Origin: Dryomyza anilis
Lineage: Eukaryota > Arthropoda > Insecta > Diptera > Dryomyzidae
NCBI GenBank assembly: GCA_951804985.1
Contig: OX638133.1
Coordinates: forward strand, 4,484,501-4,548,500
DNA length: 64,000 nt
Reading direction: 5' to 3'
Part shown: positions 12,601 through 27,600 of the stretch, piece after piece
How positions within the stretch are numbered: position 1 is the first letter of the stretch
Layout: the number at the start of each line of letters is the position of its first letter
The notes under the pieces: model-generated
What the model was told of the DNA's origin: nothing
Seen by the model: the letters and a program-made list of their open reading frames with translations, nothing else
Database searches by the model: none
Program-made: the position numbers and the translations under genes

Positions 12601-15600
12601 TATCTTTCCATCATGAAATGGCAAACCTTACTGAAGAGAAATGTCAAAAGAGCGGCGAGAAATATGGCGTCGTTTGCTATCCCTGTCGCTCTACTTTTGT
12701 AGCGTCCCTGTTAAAAAACTCTATATATAAATGACTTGTTCCAGAAACTCTTGAAAAAAACATTTGTAGCGCTCTTATTGAAAAACCCTTTACATTACTG
12801 CTACTTTACAAATGAACTAATTCTAATTTTGTAGAATATGTGAGTTTTTGATTAATTAATCAGTTAATTTTATAATTTAATAATGACTAAATTATAAAAT
12901 TTAATAATAAATTTATATTTAATATTTAGTTAATTGATTAACTAATGAGTTAATTGATACATTATTGTGTTAATTGATCAATTACTGAGTTCATTGAATA
13001 TATAATGTAATATTTGACAAATTTAAGAATTGACTATTCATTGTATTCAGTTTAATTGATTAATTAATGAGTTAATTGAATAATTACATAGTTAAATATT
13101 CAATTAATGAGTTCATTGATTTAAATATAATTATGACTTCATTGAATTTTCAATGGTTTAATTGATTATTTAATCAATTAATTTTTAGAATTATTTGATT
13201 GTTTTAAGTAATGAGAAATGTTTCAAATTTAAAATAAATTTGTATTAACTATTCAGTTAATTAATTGTTTCATTACTGATTTAATTAAAACTAACATTTG
13301 ATTCCCTGTTTTGCCAATCGTTTGCGTATAATTTAAAATTTTGGCGATGCCAACAATTTGATTAAAACATTTTCCAATTTAGTTTATATTTTTAATTAAT
13401 GAAATTTGTTTAGTTAGTTAACTATTTAATTAATGATTGTTTAAAATTGTTGTAATAAATCATTTTCGTTTCACGCACGCACGCCACAGGTTGATTTAAC
13501 GCTGAGCGATTCTGATGATGATTTGCCGCTGGCCAAACGACGTCCAGCCACTAGCAAGCAAGTGCCCACCGGTCCCGCCTCTTCATCCTCAACCACATCC
13601 AGCATGAACGGCGGCCAACGAGGGATGTATTTGCAGCAGCAGCAACAACAACAGCAGCACCCGCCGCCAAAAACATCGGGTACGTTGGATGCATTTTCGT
13701 ATTAAATAAAAGCGTGAAAATGAAAACAGACAAAATTTTCCAAATACTTAAACGCCAACCAACACATACAAACACATCATACATACATACACATTCATTA
13801 ATTCATACATACATACATTTTTACATTAATTCATCCATTCATTCATTCATTCATCTATATTCGTTTGTTCGTTAGTTCAGTCACTACAACAAAATGAGTT
13901 TTCGTTTTAATTGTTTTTGTTTCTTAAACATATAAAGCGCACGTTGCTTGCCTCATCGATCAACAAACACACTATCCACATATTACATACTACATTCTGC
14001 ATAAGTTTTGCTAACAATATCCTCTGTCAGTCTAACATTTTTGTTTACTATATAATTTTTTTTATATATATATATTTTAGTTTTTATTACTATTTTTTAA
14101 GTTGTTACAATTTATTAGTTTCTTAAGGTAGAACAATATGTTGTAGATGTTTTTGCAATAGTTTGAGCAGCATTAAAAAACTGCGCCCTAGCTTTTGAAT
14201 ACACTTTTGCCAACTCATTAGACTTTTATTTATACAACTTTCTGCCACTGAATGCTTTCAGGTTAATATTTACTGCAGTTAGTTTAGAAATTCAATGTGA
14301 GCTCGATTTGAATGACTTAAACCTCACACTCAACGACGACTTTTCCTACATTTTTATTAACGGCTGCAAGTTAATATTTATTATTTGTCGTCATCAGACA
14401 GCTATTTCTATAGCAATTATTTGCAGTCTTTTAATGCTTTCTCTTTGCTGTCTACCAAAGTTTTCTGATTTTTGGTGATTCTAGTTAAGCTCTCCATGAA
14501 TGATCTAAACCTCACGTATCAATGGTCATTCCACATTTTTACTAATGACTAGCCCCAGACAAAAATTATGGCAGAGACGAGGTAGTTTTGAAACATTTTT
14601 TTCGACAAATTTCAAACAGTCATAGGCGGGGAGTTTGTATCAAAAACTGTATTTTTTCTGCCCGTTCCCCAAATATGCTATACACTTTCCAAAATATTCT
14701 ATTTATCTGTGCGTTTGCCGGAAATATGCCAGAAATATTCCAGAAAATTGCCAACCATTTTGTCTCGGAAATTGAATGTTTCTTTTTCTTTGTCGCCATC
14801 AGCCATAAAAGAAAATTTACTATCTGCTGCTCGTTGATAATGAGATTACTATAGCTAGCTATAGATTTCTGGTATTTTGTACCATTTCTAATTGATTTTG
14901 AGCGCTTTCCATTTGAACTTGAGAAACTTCCCAATTAGGTTAAGATTTTCCATCACGGTTGGGCCTTTATTCAATCGTGTGATTATTTCCAATTTTATTT
15001 GTTGCCGATTTCAAAAGGAAAATATCAACATTTTAAGAATTTGTCTTAATTTCAAATCTTACATTCCCCAGATAAAATTTCTGGCATTTTTCTGGAATAT
15101 TTCGGACATATTTCCGGCAAACGCCCAGATATATAGAATATTTTGGAAAGTGTATAGCACCCTAGACAAAATTTTTCGCAGGGTCGAGGCAGATTAGAAA
15201 CATTTTCTCGACATATTTCAAACAGACAAATGCGGAGTTTGTTTCAAACTCTGTCTGATTTCTGCCCATTCCCAAAATATGGCGTGAATCTGCCATTAAA
15301 ATGCCATAAAATTTTACAACCTGCTATACACTTCCCAAGATATTCCATTCAACTGTTCGTTTGCCAGAAATATTCCCGAAATATACCTGAAAAATGCCAA
15401 GCATTTTGTCTGGGGGCAGGTTGTAAATTTTTTGTGGATTTTTTTTGGCAGATTCGCGCCATATATGGGAAACGGGCAGAAAACAGACGGTTTTTGATAC
15501 AAACTCCACCTTTGTCTGTTTGAAATATTTCGGCAATATGTTTTTAAGCTGCCTCGACCCTGCCAAATATTTTGTCTGGGGTTCCCAATTTCAAATCTCA

Positions 15601-18600
15601 CTTGGAATTTTCCCAATTTAAAGTGGGAAAATCTCAATTTCATTTAAAATGCTCTCAATTTAATTTGGAGTTCAGCTCCCAAAGAATAATGAAAATTCGT
15701 CGCTTCAAGTTTCGAATGCAGACAAAGCGACAATATAACGATGGCATTAATAATTGATACTTTGTTTCTCCAACTACTTGTCGTCATTATTATGATTAAT
15801 ATAGACATTATATGCTGTATCCCAATGCTTTCTGTTTGCTGTCCTACGAAGTTTTAAGATTTCCGTTATTCTATTTCAGCTCCCAATGTATAACTTAAAG
15901 CCTTTGCATCAATTTTCGAATGCTTACCAGAGGCACAAAGTATCGATGGCATCAATTATCGTTTCTTTGTTTCTGTCTGATGATCAATATAAATATAGCT
16001 ATTATTTGTTGTTAATTATAGTTCAGTTCACGCCTAAATTCTCTACAACATTATTACTGACTGCTAGTGAATACATTTTCTTTGCCTTTATCAGACAGAA
16101 TAATCGATACTTTGTTCCTCTATCTAGAGGTCGTCAATATCATGATTTAAATAGAAATTATATGCTGTATTTCAATGCTGTATCTCTTTGCTTTCCTACG
16201 AAGTTTTAGATTTCTGTGTTTCTAGTTCAACTTGCAATGAATGGCCTAAACCAAATGCAGATCGTACAAATTATAGATGACATTATTAATCGATATTATG
16301 TTACTGTCTGCTGGTCGTGATTTAAATAGCAATGTTTTGCTGTCTACCAAAGTTTAATGATTTAAAATTTTTATATTTAGCTCGTTTATAAACCTCTGGA
16401 CTCAATTATTCTTTCAGTTAATACTTTTTTATTCTGTCTGCTGATCATTATTGTCAGGATTAATATAGCAATTATTTTCTGTCTTGTCTTCCACTGCATC
16501 CACTTTGATGTCTCTGAAGTTTTAAAATTTCTAGAAATTCCAGTTCAATCAGTCTACACCTCGAATCTCGAATAGAATAAATACATTTTCTTCATCAGAG
16601 ACTAAATATCTTTGACATCACTTATCGATGCATTGTCCTTGTCTAATGGTTTTTCTTTTTTGAGATATCTTTGTGCTGTCGTAACGATATTGAGATTCGA
16701 CCTCATACCAAGTCTTTTTATATTTCATTCTCTATCTGCTAGTCATTCTGAACTTCATCATCATCAGATTTGCCCACAGATTTACCACACCTTCCAGTCT
16801 GAAATTGTTACTCCACGTTTTCTACTTGCTACCCGACAATACTTTTCCTTTGCTGTCTGTGTGCGCAGCAACAAACTTCAAGTGCGTCGATTTATCGCTC
16901 ATTAATATTTTAAAATTTCAAATAGTTCATCAAAATTGAATTGTTAATAAAAAACTTTATTTTCGGTAAAAAAAAATTAAAGTCCCAACATTTACTTACG
17001 TAAATCCAATCGCCAACAACCACTAGTTCAATAATAGTCCACGTTTACCAAGAAATTCAAGCGCAAACTTAGATCGCACCTTCAAACTTAGATCGCCGCC
17101 GCCTGTCTTCTGCTTCTTCATCATTCACACCAAGTTCACAACCGCACCTTGGCCGCCATGTACGAACAACAACAGCTTGTGGAGTCCGTCATCATCGTCA
17201 CGATCGGTCTACTGATGCACTTAAATTGCATCAGCATCATTGAGCTAAAGCATTCACGTCTGCCGATGCTGACACCCAATGCCGCCTCCTGCCTGTTTGT
17301 CTTCAGCATGCTGTGCATTCTGTCCAAAATACGACCGCTCTGGCCCAAACAATTGCGTCGGCCGCAGCAGGCTTTCATCTTTCTGATCGAATTGTGTGTC
17401 ATACTATATGCCACGGACTTTCTGCTGCGTCAAGTGTGGCTGCCCAGCTTGAAGCTGCTCAATTTCGTTTGCCACTTTCTGGGTCAGTATGTGGTCGTGG
17501 CCAACGAACACTTTCTGGCCAACAATGCACCACGTTTCTCTTCGTGGATACGCGACGATGCCTTCTATTTGGCGCGTTTCTTTCTTGCTGTCATCGCATT
17601 CTTCTTCATGGTCGACATAACTGGCATGTCGCATCTCATTTATGCGCTCTGTCGTAAAAATCAAACTGTCGCCGAATTCATGAAGCTACACGTTAGTGAC
17701 ACCGGCGATGATCCCTTTCAAGCGTTAATGAACGAGCTGCAGGACGATGATGACGAGTCGCAGGCAGGATCATCGAATGGGGCGGCATTTGATGTGCACG
17801 AATTGCCGTATGTGCCGCAGGAGGATCTGCTCAATTTGGGGCATCGGGTGGGCGCACGCAGGCGGCGCAATCCGATGCGCAAGTCGAAACGTGTTGCAAA
17901 GTTACTGATGAACGATCCCGACAACGAATGCTTTTGTTGAGAATGAAATTTTAATTGTTTATTTTGTTATGTATTTAAATTTTAACCTGGAATGTGTGCA
18001 ATGCAATACTTATTCAATAAATAACGTACAGAGAGTATGTGTTGTCATACATTAATTTCTGTCGTGTGAGCCCCAACACCTATATAACCGACTCTTTGTG
18101 TATTTTATAAATCTCTTTGAATACTCTTTATTGGTATTGTTGGGAATTTTATGAAGTTGTTTTAAACCTAGTTGGGCTTTATTTCGGAAAACTCGGCACA
18201 GTGCTAAGTTTTTGGTGGATGCTGTATGGCAGCAATAACAAGTCGCTTGTAGAGGGACTTTAAGGGCCCTATTATGACTGGCGAAGCGAACGTAAAAAAG
18301 CTATCACAGATTCCATTCGCCAGACGATTGAAGTTCAGGCGAATAATTTCTATGTTCGCATGATTTTTACGTTCGCGTTAGTTTACTTTTTCTGGCGAAT
18401 GAAGTCTGGCAAATGGAAGCTGTGATAGCTTCGCCAACTACATTCGCTTCGCCAGCGAACGTAAAAATCATAGGAACGTAGAAATCAATCGCCTGAACTT
18501 CATTCGCTTCGCCAGTCATGATAGGCCTCTAAATTGTTTAATACGCCTGATATTTGAAATTCAAATTTACATTGAAACAGTTTTGGTTTTAAATAGGCTT

Positions 18601-21600
18601 TAAAAAGACTCATTTGAAAAATGTATTTGTGTATTACATAACGATAACCCTTAAGAAAAGCAACACGTTTGAAATTTTTATATCAAAATTTTGATAGTCA
18701 TGTGCTATAACATTTAAATTGAAAATGTTACTAAAAAGTGGTGAATTTCATTGATTTGGCAAATGAGCAGCTCATATATCGATGAGGTTTCTAAATCGAA
18801 TGCTTTTTTCAACTTTTCATATCTGCCAATTAATTGGGTTTTGCAATACTAAAACAAATCTTTAATTTAGAGGTTATGGAAGATTTTTAAAAGTTGAAAT
18901 AACAATCGATAAATCCAACATTCGCAACATTTGATAAGAATATTGAAGTTTTCAAAATGAAATTGTCAGATATAAATGGTGTTTGGTTCATCATTCGTGT
19001 CAATAATTCAGACTAAAAAAAATAAGAAAATATAAAATAAAAAATTGTCAAATTTTGCACACAGTTTTAGATACAGGGTGTTTAAGAAATACATATTACC
19101 CACTGTCAGGAAAATTGGTTATAAAGCGTATTTTATTTAAGTTTCCAGTAATATGAAAATTCAAACATTTCTGTCCATTCTGAAACATACTTAGCAGTCT
19201 CTTCTTCTCAACTAACTTTGTAAAATGATTATATTTTTTCTTTTACTTTTTAAAATTTGATAAGTTGTACAATGGTTGCTCAATATGTATGTGGTACTAT
19301 ATGGAGTTTTTAATTGATGGGAAAATTCATCCAAAATACTGCGTAATCGTCAAAAATAAAGCAAATGCAATTTCTTCTCAATACTACAGACAAGATACGT
19401 CCTCCACGAGAATTGCAGCGAGTCCCTCTCGAAAGGCAGATTTATTTTCGCAGAATTCCGAATAGAAAGTGATTCATTAAAAATATTTGTATTTTTATTC
19501 TTTACATATTTTGTACAATTGAATATTGTTCTTTTTGATTTGTCTTTAGTTTATTAATAATCTTCATTTGTTATCATCATTTAATTTTTATTGTTAAAAA
19601 CATACATAATATTTATAGCATGTTCAAATATAATTTATTGTAATATTTTTTTCAAGTTATTGGCTTTTTTTTTTAGTTTTTCTTTAAATAAACATTTCTG
19701 ACTGTTTTTCATAATGTTTAAAAATACATGGTTATTTACATTGAAACAAAAGAATTCATATAAAACAACAAAATTTTAACATTCTTTTTGTCAACTCAAA
19801 TAATTGCAAACACACTCTCTCGCCCAGACGATGACAAAAATAAACTGGAGGAAAACGAACAAAATTTTCAATACTTGGAGCTTGAATCTACGTCTTTAAC
19901 TAACAACAACAATGCAAATACTACTAATAATAACAATAATAATAATGATAGCGCAGCAGCTTAAAATGAAATTATTAAAACAAAGAAAAAAATGTCAACG
20001 TAGGGTTTATTCTTCTGGTAGTATTTACAAAATTTGCATGTCGTCTTTGTTTTAATTTAGTTATTCGAAATACTCAAAATTATGCACATTAAATCATTTT
20101 TGTTTTTAAACATATATCTCTCTTCGAGAGATTCAACGCACACGACAAAAGTTAGAATTTTAATACTCCATATCATGTGAAGCGCTTTAGACAGACGCAC
20201 GACCCATCAACTACTACAATGTAACAACACATCCAAAACACTGAAAATTTAGTTCAAGAAATTCGAGATATTCGACCTCGACCCCTGTCACACGAGGAAA
20301 CTTAGAAGCAACTATGAAACCAAACGATTTTATTTGATATATTAGAATCCAAATATTTTTGAAGCTCTGAAAACAAAGCAACTTTTAACCATTAACTGAC
20401 GTTGTAGGCGAATTTTCTTTTTTGCATAATACACAATTCTCCGGATGTTTCGAACATAGTTTTTTTTTAATTAAAACACCTATAGGTTTGATACGTCGTT
20501 GTAGAACTAAAAGTCACCAACTACGTTTTCAAAATGTCAATTGTTATTTACAACAACCTTTATATATCTTTCAGTTTTTGATCGATGAGCTCAATATATG
20601 TACCAAATGATAAAAAAATGTGAATTTATCAATTAGTATTTCAACTTAAATAATGTATCAACTACTTTTTGAAATAATTACCAACAAAGTTGAAATTTAA
20701 GATTTTCATAAAAATGTATTTGGTGACTGAGTTCTATAACGACGATATTTAAACTGAACTAAGGAGTGCGCATGAAAAAAATTGTAACATAGAAATATCA
20801 AAAAATCAAGTAAGCTGTGAATCCCAATTTTTTTTTGTATTATACCTCATTTTAAGTACATTTTTTATTAAAAAAAAAAAAGAATTCATCAAGGATTTAA
20901 TGGTGTTTTCATAAATGTTTTTGGAAGCTGAAATCCTCTTATGCTTAAATACCCTTATGTCCTTCGATTAACCTTTCGTCTCCTTCAGTTACCTCTTAAT
21001 TAGAGCCTAATAACGTTCCACTGGCCTCAGTTCTGGGCAGTTTGGCGGATTAGACTCGTTAGGTAAAATTCTGATATTATTGCTGGTGAACGAACCACTC
21101 CTTCGCTTTTTTTCCATAGTAGCATGATTCCATATCTGGACAAAATAAGTAGGATACTTAACACTGCATTACAAATGGTGTTAACCACTTTTGCAAGCTT
21201 TTAGCAATATAAATATCCTTGTTGATTGACTCAGAAGTTATATACGGCTGGCTTTTTTAACTTCCTGCCACACGAGAAATTTCTTCGGTACTTATTTTTT
21301 TTTGGATTCAGTACTTTTCTGGCATATTTCCCCGCTGATACACCTTGTAAAAGACGTAACTAGAAGCTGGAAAAAGTCCGATCAATGTTTAGATTGTCAT
21401 TAATGTTTTTCAAAACCCGGTTAAAAGTTTGACGGAACACTTTAACAGTTTTGGCAATTTCTAAGTGACTCCATTTCGTATTTTGACGAAAAAATATCAC
21501 AATGATTTTTCAAATTTCATCTTGAGTACCAATTTCCAAAATAACTTATTTTGTGTTCATCTGTTATTAAATCCGAAGACGTTGGTATGCTAATATTTTC

Positions 21601-24600
21601 TATCGGACGAATCTAACAAAAATAGGAAGTAAAAATCTATGTTCAATTTTTTTCGTGCGCACTCGTTAAACAAAAATCTACTTAACAAGTATTTTAATAT
21701 TTGAACATTATTGTTTAATAATTTTTAAACATATTGGCGCATAATCATAGACAGTTTAAAGTCAACTTTAAATTTAAAATCCGGCTTTTTGACAATTTAT
21801 TCTATACAAAATTTGTCAAAAACGTCGAATTTATTTTTAAAGTCGTCTTTAAATTGTCTATGATTATGCGCCATTTTGTGTATCAAATTTTGTTGTATTA
21901 ATTAGCATTAATACTTGCAGCAAGTATGTTAATTATTCTGTTATAAAATTCAAATATTATTTTCAATTCTTTGTCATTTTTATAGTAATTAACAAAATGC
22001 ATTTTTTGCTATTCAAAAGATGAACATGTTCTCATCAATCTCAATAAACAATTCATTTCGATATCGCAACGAAAATATGGCAAAATGTCCGTTCTTACAC
22101 TGTTATATGAAAAGTATTTTCGGCAGATATCGAACCGACAAATCGAACCTCGTAACTTAAAATTTTAAGTCTTGAAAAAATGTTTTTTTTTAAGAATTTC
22201 TTTAAATATTAAAATCAATATATCGATGCTTCTTACGAAAACCCACACATTTAAATTTGCGTACAAAAAACAGCACGTTTTTCGTAATACGAAAAGAAGC
22301 ACAAGTTCAGTTTTCCCACGAAAAAAATCACATTTTTATTATAGCCAAGAAATGAAGCATGCATATACGTTTTATAGTTACGAAACGAAGTATAACTCTA
22401 TTTTCGCCATTAAGAAAAAAGGCTCATTTATCATTTCGCCAAGAAAAAAGCATATATATTTCTTCAAGAAAGGTATCCCAGTGCACTGTTTTGCACAAAA
22501 GCACAATGAGTTCTGGCAAATTCCAATGGAACAAATTAAAAAAAAAAAATGACGCATCTGGATGTAAATTTATTATTCATTGGAACAGTTCATCAAAAAA
22601 TATCTCCTGACAGAGCTGCAAACCACGTCATCAATGAAAAAATCAACAATTTTGGTCATAAAATACTATCACCTCCATCATCAACATTTTGTGATTTGTG
22701 TATTTGGATATCTGTCTCAAAAATACATATATTATTCATGGTGAAATAAAAAACGCGCTTTTGTTCGTAGGTAAAATATAAATGTGCTTCTATTCGTGGA
22801 AAATATAAAGTTATGCTTCTGTTCGTGGAGAAAATAGGAATGAGATTCTTTATAAAATAATTGAATGCTCGATTGAGGCGTCGATATGAACGTGATATGA
22901 TTTTTTTTTTCTCAAACCCACTTCGTGTCGAGATATACTGAGATTGTTATCAATATTGACTTCCATCGAGCAGGAATTTTCAGATATATGCATAATTATT
23001 TTAAATTTTAAAAACTAGTTGTAGAGTTTGACTACAATTTTTTATATATATTCAAGAAACACTTGAATTTACTTGAATTTACTTGTCGAAAGTATGTATA
23101 TTGTTGTCACAAATATAAAGATATTGACCACAATTGTATTTAATGTAGTTAAACTCAACTATTATCAGAAGGAAGTACTTATTATTAAATAAACAACTTT
23201 TGTCACGCATATTTTTTTGTTTCAAATACATTGCATTTTATTTAACATAATAATTGAACAATTTGATTAATTTTGTTGTTGTTGAAATAACAATAAATAC
23301 TTGCAGCAAATATATAAATAATTCTGCAATACAAATCAAATTTCCACTTATTTATCGTTATTGTAGTAGTCTAAAACTAACTAAATACATTTTATGTATT
23401 TTAGGGCCCTATTATGACTGGCGAAGCGAATGTAGTTGGCGAAGCGAACGTAAAATAGCTATCACAGCATCCATTCGCCAGACTTCATTCGCCAGAAAAA
23501 AGGAAACTAAAGCGAACGTAAAAATCAGGAGAACGTAGAAATCATTCGCCTGAACTTCATTCGTCTGGCGAATGGATGCTGTGAAGCTTTATTAGTTCGT
23601 CCGCTTCGCCAAGTTACCATTCAAAAGATGAAAATATTCTCATCAATTGTTATCCATATTATTAGCTTCATCGATCAGTAATAGTCGGATATAGTAATAG
23701 TCAGATGAGTAAAGTGAATTTTAAAACGTAGTTGTTATTATTATTCAAGAAATACTGGACAAACTATCTTTTTCACATTCACTACTGCAAGTATTTTGAT
23801 GTTTAACATATGTTTAACGCAAATATTTGTATGTTTTAAGATAACATTACATGCTTGTCGTAAATATTTAGTCAATTATACGTACTTTTGACTATTATTG
23901 TAAAATGCTTTTATCATTGTTCTGATTATAGTTATTGCTTATTTATTGCTTATCATTATGCTACACACATTGTTTCGGTCTCTACTACATATTATTCATC
24001 TTTTCTCTCGTTTTATTTTTGTTCTGTTTGTATCCTAGCACTATTAAATTTGTTGTTTGCATTACATTGTTGTTATTTATAATTTTTTATGTGCTTTCAG
24101 TTCGCAGATAAGTAAAATAAACAAACAAAAAACCATAATTAAAAGTGAGTCTCTTTGGCTCACCACTGAACCACCCAACTCCAATCAACTCATGTCACCT
24201 ACTGCACAGACTCAACTCATAACCTTTGACCAGTTTATAAGTTAGTTAATTAGCAAAATATAAACCCTAGCGGTGGCGACAGACAACATTCTATTTTATT
24301 TTTACTTAATTTATACTTTATTTTATATATAATATTTCTTTTAAATATATTATTTAAAAAAAAAAAACAAAATATCCCTGCAAAACTTGTGCTGATTTGT
24401 CGCCGGAAACAATGCTGCGTTGCGTGTAGAAAGAAACAAAAAACAATTGAACGAAAAATTTGAATTTATGTCAGAAATTCGCAATGCTCTACCTAAAACT
24501 TAAACAAAATATGCTAAATTATAAAATAATTTATATAGTCTATAAATATTATTTATGCATTCAATAAAAATAGATTTGGTAAAAATTTATAACACACCAC

Positions 24601-27600
24601 GCAACCACGTCGTCTCGTAGTTTTTAAGTATTCTATTTGTATGCCTCACCTAGTAGTTAAGTTAATAAATTAAATAAGTAAAACAAACGTCTTTTGGAAA
24701 TACTACACTAAGTAAGAGCTTACGCAAGAGGCAAACGTAAATGCTAAAGCCCAAACCGTAGAATGCTGTTGCAAGCGGTATCTATCAAATATCAGTACTT
24801 GGCAAAAATCTGAATTTATTTTGTAGCATTTCTGAAATTTTAATATTTGCTTGCATTGCATATTATGGTTGGTACTTTTGATTTTTGTTTAGAAACTTAA
24901 ACATATATTTTATAAATTCGTAAGCTCAACAAACACATACGAACACACACAAAACAAATTCATCTGCGTATAGTAGTTAATTTATAATTAATTATTTTAA
25001 AGCAACTGTAAAGAAATCATTTCTTTAACTTAAATATTAAAAGAAAATATATAGAATTTTTGTAAAGTAAGCAAAACAAAACAGAAGAGTTAAAGTAAGC
25101 AAAATGTAAAAAATCCAAAACAGCTAAAAATAATAAATGCTATGTTTTAAATATTATGAGAAAAAAAAACAAAAGTATATTTAAAAAAAAAAAAACTAAA
25201 TATACAACAGTATATTTTAAACTATCGCAAAAATATTTGCTTCGGTTAAATTCATCAACGTAACGTATATTTTTAGAAATTTTTATGTTTAACAATTTTT
25301 ATGGTTCGTTGTAAATAGTTATATCTTTTTTTGTGTTTTTTTTTTTTTTTTGGTTTCAAATTTAAGTATATATGCAAAAATTACTACTACTGCAACATGA
25401 AAAATTTTAAAATAATCGAATCAATAAAAATCCAAAATACAAAACAAAAACATTAAACTGGTTGTTTTATTTCTGTGCAAACAAAATATTTGTGGAATCT
25501 TTATTTTATTTTGTTGTAACTATATATTTTAAGTTTTACTTACCATTTATATATTTAAGCTTAAGAAATGGTTTCTTGCAGTTATTTATACATTTTTATG
25601 TTTTTAACTATTCTATTTTAACATTATTTTGCTTGAATTATGTTTCTATTAAGTTGGGTATCCTCCCATCTCAGCATGTTTTTAAAATGTAGATATTTTG
25701 AAAAATGTTGTTTCTTCAATATTATTACTACTCTCAATTCAAAATAAATTTTTCTTTTTCTGCTTTAATATATGGTCGTTGTTCATGTCAAATTTACCGC
25801 CTGTTCATGTATTTCATCGAGGCAACGATATCGACAACAATTCGGTTCAAAATCTAATTGACAAACGGTAGGAAACGTCTGAAATCAAAATTGTCAGTTT
25901 TGTGGTATTTTTTAATTGCCTTGAGATAAAGAAATACCGTGGTATTTTTAAATTCAACGTGGTGTTTTTTATATTCTTTCTTTTATTATAAATATTAGTA
26001 CTAAATTTTAATTTTAAAAAATCGATATTCAAATATTATTCATATTTAAATGTTTATGTACAGAAATGTAAGCAATTAGTAAAATATTTAATTTATAAAA
26101 TAAAAATTCCTATGCGAGAGTCTAGAACTAGAAAAGGTATATGGGATGTGTATAAAATTTTCTAAATTTGAAGGCGAATCTAAATTTGTCGGTAATGCAG
26201 TGTTTACTATTCAATTTAGTAAAATGTCTAGCAATCTAAACTGAACTAAATTGGATTAGAGCAAACTATTGAATACGACTTTATGGAATATCGGTTATCG
26301 AATAGCGATAGAATGAAAACACAACAATTTAGTTTGGTCTTCAAATTTACATATTCGCACACAGTCTATTTATAAAGGGTTTTTCAATAAGAGCGCTTCA
26401 GTAAGGTTTGCCATTTCATGATGGAAAGATATACGAGCTAACAACGAGTCGAAATTATTAAAATGTACTACCGAAATTCGAATTCGTATATCTTTCCATC
26501 ATGAAATGGCAAACCTTACTGAAGAGAAATGTCAAAAGAGCTGCAAAAAATATGGCATCGTTTGCTGTCCCTGTCGCTCTACTTTTGTAGCGTTCCTTTT
26601 GAAAAACCCTTTATGAATTTTTATATTCTGTGTGATTTTTCGTGGTATTTTTTTATCTATGGTCTTTTTATGGTATTTTTTAAACACCGAGCTTTATTTT
26701 GTGGTAATTTTTAAATGCAAATGTATTTTTTAGTGTAAAAATACCATGGTATTTTCTGTGGTATTTTTTTAATTTCTTTCGTGGGATAAAGGTATTTTCA
26801 GTTGGATAAAGACCTGGCAACTATGTTTGAAATACATGCTACCACTTTGCAAATACTGAAACTCTAATATGAGGGTTTTACAATTTCATTTCAAGTCCTT
26901 GAGAGTCTTAGTTTCATTCAATACAGAGTTTAAACTTATATACGTTGTAAGCAAAATGTGTCATTCTTGTAAGATCGTTGAAAAATGCTCTATTCTGAAT
27001 TATGAATGAACCTTTAAAGTGACCTTTTTGATTTAAAATATGTCAGAATTAATTTATTTGAAGTACAAATTAATGTTATATAGATTATTTTTATACCCTA
27101 CACTAAGAGTGAAAGGGTATATTCAGTTTGGTACGCCGTTTGTAACACCCAGAAGGAAGCATCTCCGATATGGAAAAGTATATATATTCTGGATGAGCAT
27201 GACCTCCTGAGTCGATTTAGCGATGTCCGTCTGTCCGTCTGTCTGTCTGTCTGTCTGTTGAAATCCCTACTACTTTTGAAGAGCTAGATAAGTGAAACTT
27301 ATACTTAGATTACTAATATACCTACGCTGTATGTGCGAAAAAATTGGCGAGATCGGTCCATTGTGACCTATGATCCGACCACTTATGTTCAAATACCTCA
27401 TATAAAATGTACATATAAAGATCAATTTTTATGTATACGTGCTTAGATAAACTTTTTTGGTCAAATATATATTGATATCATGCTCAAATACATTATAATA
27501 ATGTTTTCCGGCAAAAAGACTTGTGGTTCACAAAAAAAAAATCGAAATTCGGTACACCTACCCATTTGTAAATATGGGTATCAAATGAATGGAAATTCGT

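Larger units (their letters stand above)
10909..13489. other. Su(var)2-10: Su(var)2-10 intron 7 (2.6 kb), repeat-filled
   Basis: GTAATT donor at 10909; the acceptor precedes GTTGATTTAACG at 13490. It holds two copies of the TA-flanked MITE, a ~190-bp direct repeat (11416-11770), a ~50-bp tandem array (12330-12525) and an AT-rich minisatellite (12850-13300). No coding segment seen. Confidence 0.75.

Noticed and set aside
17149..17157. Upstream TTG as start of the nested gene
   Set aside because: Eukaryotic initiation at TTG is unlikely, and an ATG with a good Kozak context follows three codons later.
22172..22552. 126-codon frame on the + strand
   Set aside because: It starts just outside a family F element (22224-22883) and lies almost wholly inside it, in ACGAAA-type repeats; composition and position show a chance frame.
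27226..27260. GTCT run considered as a regulatory or recombination signal
   Set aside because: A plain microsatellite inside a dispersed repeat; nothing else supports a function.
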